Assembly: GCF_029893355.1 (NCBI RefSeq)
Contig: NZ_JARZAI010000026.1
Coordinates: forward strand, 49,326 to 113,325
Direction of reading: 5' to 3'
DNA from: Kitasatospora sp. MAA4
GTDB lineage: Bacteria > Actinomycetota > Actinomycetes > Streptomycetales > Streptomycetaceae
Length of the DNA stretch: 64,000 bases
Of the stretch, positions 61,942 through 64,000 are shown piece by piece. The notes below the pieces were generated by a model. The model ran no database searches. It saw nothing but the letters and a program-made list of their open reading frames with translations, and was not told where the DNA came from. The first letter of the stretch is position 1; each line of letters begins with the position of its first letter. Both the position numbers and the translations under genes were made by a program.

Positions 61942-62607
61942 TCAGCTGTCCGTCCTCGCGACGCCGATCGGGCAGCTCGCGCCGGTGCCGCCGAGGCCGC
62001 AGTAGCCGCCGGGGTTCTTGGCGTCGGACAGGTACTGCTGGTGGTAGGGCTCGGCGGGGAAGAAGGGGCCGGCCGGGGCGACCTCGGTGGTGATCGGGCC
62101 GAGGCCCAGCGCGGTGAGGGCGGGCTGGAAGGCGTCGCGGGTGGCTTCGGCGGCGGCCAGCTGGGCAGCGGAGTGGGTGTAGACGGCGGAGCGGTACTGG
62201 GTGCCGACGTCGTTGCCCTGGCGGAAGCCCTCGGTGGGGTTGTGCGCCTCCCAGAAGGTCTTCAGCAGGGTCTCGTAGCTGATCAGGGCCGGGTCGTAGA
62301 CCACCCGGACGGCCTCGGTGTGCCCGGTCCGGCCGCTGCACACCTCCTCGTATGTCGGGTTCGGCGAGTGGCCGCCCTGGTAGCCGACCAGGGTGGTCCA
62401 GACGCCGGGGAGCTTCCAGAACGTCCGCTCGGCGCCCCAGAAGCAGCCGAGGCCGAAGTCGGCGATCTCCAGCCCGGCGGGGTACGGCCCGGTGAGCGGG
62501 GTGCCGAGCACGGTGTGCGGCTCGGTCAGCGTGAAGGCGGGCGCCGTCCGGCCGGGCAGGGCCTGGTCGGCGGTGACGAGCTCGGTCTTGTGGCGGTTGA
62601 ACAGCAT
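61942..62607 (-). CDS. msrA: Peptide methionine sulfoxide reductase A
   Basis: It reduces methionine-S-sulfoxide in proteins. The 221-residue protein has an N-terminal extension typical of actinobacteria (to about residue 48), the catalytic GLGCFWGAERTFWKLPGV with the nucleophilic Cys, GYQGGHSPNPTYEEVCSGRT, and the C-terminal AKNPGGYCGLGGTGASCPIG with resolving cysteines. The ATG at 62607 is the first in frame. It is divergent from metB across 105 bases, linking repair and synthesis of methionine. Confidence 0.94.
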   Translation of the reverse strand: MLFNRHKTELVTADQALPGRTAPAFTLTEPHTVLGTPLTGPYPAGLEIADFGLGCFWGAERTFWKLPGVWTTLVGYQGGHSPNPTYEEVCSGRTGHTEAVRVVYDPALISYETLLKTFWEAHNPTEGFRQGNDVGTQYRSAVYTHSAAQLAAAEATRDAFQPALTALGLGPITTEVAPAGPFFPAEPYHQQYLSDAKNPGGYCGLGGTGASCPIGVARTDS

Positions 62608-62698
62608 GGTTTCGTCAACACCGCACGTCGACGGGAGATTCCACGGCTCGCGGGTCGCGTTCCCCGACGACCCGGGCGCCGGAATTCGGTGCTGCCAC

Positions 62699-62704
62699 TA
62701 CGCT
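62699..62704 (+). promoter_or_regulatory. -10 box close to the metB start
   Basis: TACGCT lies eight bases before the ATG at 62713. The message may be leaderless or have a very short leader. Confidence 0.4.
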
Positions 62705-62712
62705 CAGGTGCC

Positions 62713-63873
62713 ATGAGCGAGCACCAGCACCAGTCTCCCCAGGGCTTCGAGACCATCGCCATCCATGCGGGTCAGGAAGCAGACCCCCGGACCGGGGCCG
62801 TCGTCCCTCCGATCTACCAGGTATCCACGTACAAGCAGGACGGCGTCGGCGGCCTGCGCGACGGCTACGAGTACAGCCGTTCGGCCAACCCGACCCGCTC
62901 GGCGCTGGAGGAGTGCCTCGCGGCACTGGAGGGCGGCCGGCGCGGCCTGGCCTTCGCCTCCGGTCTGGCGGCCGAGGACACCCTGCTGCGTACCGTGCTG
63001 CAGCCCGGCGACCACATCGTCATCCCGAACGACGCCTACGGCGGCACCTTCCGGCTCTTCGCCAAGGTGCTGAGCCGGTGGGGCGTGGAGTTCTCGGTCG
63101 CCGACACCCAGCACCCGGCCAAGGTGCGCGAGGCGCTGCGCCCGAACACCAAGGCCGTCTGGGTGGAGACCCCGAGCAACCCGCTGCTCGGCATCACCGA
63201 CATCGCCGCCGTCGCGCAGATCGCGCACGACGCGAACGCGCTGCTGGTGGTGGACAACACCTTCGCCAGCCCGTACCTCCAGCAGCCGCTGGCGCTGGGT
63301 GCGGACGTGGTCGTGCACTCCACCACCAAGTACATGGGCGGCCACTCGGACGTGGTCGGCGGCGCCCTGGTGGCGGCCGACGCCGGTCTCGGTGAGGAAC
63401 TGGCCTACCACCAGAACGCGATGGGCGCGGTCTCCGGCCCGTTCGACGCGTGGCTGGTGATGCGCGGCATCAAGACGCTGGGCGTCCGGATGGACCGTCA
63501 CACCTCCAACGCCGAGGAGATCGTGGCGCTGCTGACCCGGCACCCGAAGGTCACCCAGGTGTTCTACCCGGGCCTGGCCGAGCACCCGAACCACGAGATC
63601 GCCGCCAAGCAGATGAAGGCCTTCGGCGGGATGGTCTCGTTCCGGGTCGCCGGTGGCGAGGAGGCGGCGGTGGAGGTCTGCAACCGCGCCAAGCTGTTCA
63701 CGCTGGGTGAGTCGCTGGGTGGCGTGGAGTCGCTGATCGAGCACCCGGGCCGGATGACCCACGCCTCGGTGGCGGGCTCGGCGCTGGAGGTGCCGGCCGA
63801 CCTGGTGCGGGTCTCGGTGGGCATCGAGTCGGCCGCCGACCTGGTCGCCGACCTCGCGCAGGCGCTGGACTAG
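62713..63873 (+). CDS. metB: Cystathionine gamma-synthase / gamma-lyase
   Basis: A Cys/Met-metabolism PLP enzyme of 386 residues. It opens with GFETIAIHAGQEADPRTGAV, has the substrate loop YEYSRSANPTRSALEECLAA, ASGLAAEDTLL, and the PLP lysine in HSTTKYMGGHSDVVGGALV. The C-terminal SLGGVESLIEHPGRMTHAS holds the active-site Arg region. Synthases and lyases of this family cannot be separated reliably by eye; with cbs also in the window, a transsulfuration role in either direction fits. It ends 127 bases before the window edge. Confidence 0.9.
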   Translation: MSEHQHQSPQGFETIAIHAGQEADPRTGAVVPPIYQVSTYKQDGVGGLRDGYEYSRSANPTRSALEECLAALEGGRRGLAFASGLAAEDTLLRTVLQPGDHIVIPNDAYGGTFRLFAKVLSRWGVEFSVADTQHPAKVREALRPNTKAVWVETPSNPLLGITDIAAVAQIAHDANALLVVDNTFASPYLQQPLALGADVVVHSTTKYMGGHSDVVGGALVAADAGLGEELAYHQNAMGAVSGPFDAWLVMRGIKTLGVRMDRHTSNAEEIVALLTRHPKVTQVFYPGLAEHPNHEIAAKQMKAFGGMVSFRVAGGEEAAVEVCNRAKLFTLGESLGGVESLIEHPGRMTHASVAGSALEVPADLVRVSVGIESAADLVADLAQALD

Positions 63874-64000
63874 GCAGGACGGCGGGACGTGGCGGGGGGC
63901 CGGGGGGGGGGAACCCCCCGGGCCCCCCCCGAGGGGGGGGCGGTTCCCAGCGGGGCCCAAACCCGGGGCCGCCGGGGCCGGGGCCCCAAAAAGGGCGCCG
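63874..64000. other. Low-complexity G/C runs, probably a poor-quality contig end
   Basis: After about 63890 the sequence turns into homopolymer runs of G and C (up to ten) and short A runs, unlike anything else in the window. No gene or structure can be supported here. Confidence 0.6.

Overview
This is a high-GC actinobacterial chromosome segment, almost certainly from Streptomyces or its close relative Kitasatospora. The evidence is a bldA-type tRNA-Leu(UAA), an XRE/DUF397 regulator pair, a c-di-AMP riboswitch in front of an Rpf-like hydrolase, many GTG starts, and the gene orders enolase-FtsB/DivIC-DUF501-Ppx and glmU-prs-rplY-pth. Sequence alone does not settle the genus. The last ~100 bases are low-complexity G/C runs that look like a poor-quality contig end.

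Layout. 1-2.9 kb: galTEK (galT is cut by the window edge). 3.0-6.3 kb: a LuxR-type response regulator with an inserted segment and the window's only in-frame TTA codon, then on the minus strand an acyl-CoA desaturase, a TetR regulator overlapping it, and a MarR regulator. A nearly perfect 31-bp palindrome precedes the desaturase. 6.5-11 kb: tRNA-Gln, glmU, prs, rplY (L25), pth. 11-17.3 kb: a secreted Pro/Ser-rich protein, the XRE/DUF397 pair, ppc and an orphan sensor kinase.

17.3-22.3 kb is the most unusual part. It holds two divergent gene pairs built from polymorphic-toxin parts: SUKH-3 plus a YwqJ-like deaminase on the minus strand, and a WHH-nuclease/SUKH fusion plus a long Pro-rich protein with a deaminase-like domain and a SUKH-4-like tail on the plus strand. 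None has an obvious secretion signal, and three 12-bp tandem repeats lie in the divergent promoter region. 22.4-28.4 kb: a DivIVA-like coiled-coil protein, mfd and a DUF4352 lipoprotein. 28.6-33.8 kb: an HTH-fused HsdM-like methylase with no restriction subunit, a small membrane protein, a Ser/Thr kinase and a SurA-like lipoprotein.

34-49.5 kb: mazG, a truncated SDR-like protein, a P450, riboswitch plus Rpf-like LysM hydrolase, eno, ftsB/divIC, DUF501, ppx, a candidate Rex operator upstream of ndh, bldA, a Bax-inhibitor-like protein, hypotheticals, a thiolase and an SGNH hydrolase. 49.6-63.9 kb: cystathionine beta-synthase, a small acidic protein, an L,D-transpeptidase lipoprotein, two large secreted beta-helix/PKD paralogues from a segmental duplication that flank an isolated hemC and two gene remnants, a truncated RelE-like toxin, an AraC/GyrI regulator, msrA and metB.

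Shared themes. Cell-wall and polar growth (glmU, Rpf, L,D-transpeptidase, FtsB, DivIVA-like) and sulfur amino-acid metabolism (cbs, metB, msrA) recur. Developmental control through bldA is physically present, and the only TTA-bearing gene in the window is the response regulator. Several genes (sensor kinase, mazG, P450, ndh, 45322, 51525, metB) have a TAnnnT box 5-8 bases before the start codon and no good ribosome binding site, suggesting leaderless mRNAs.
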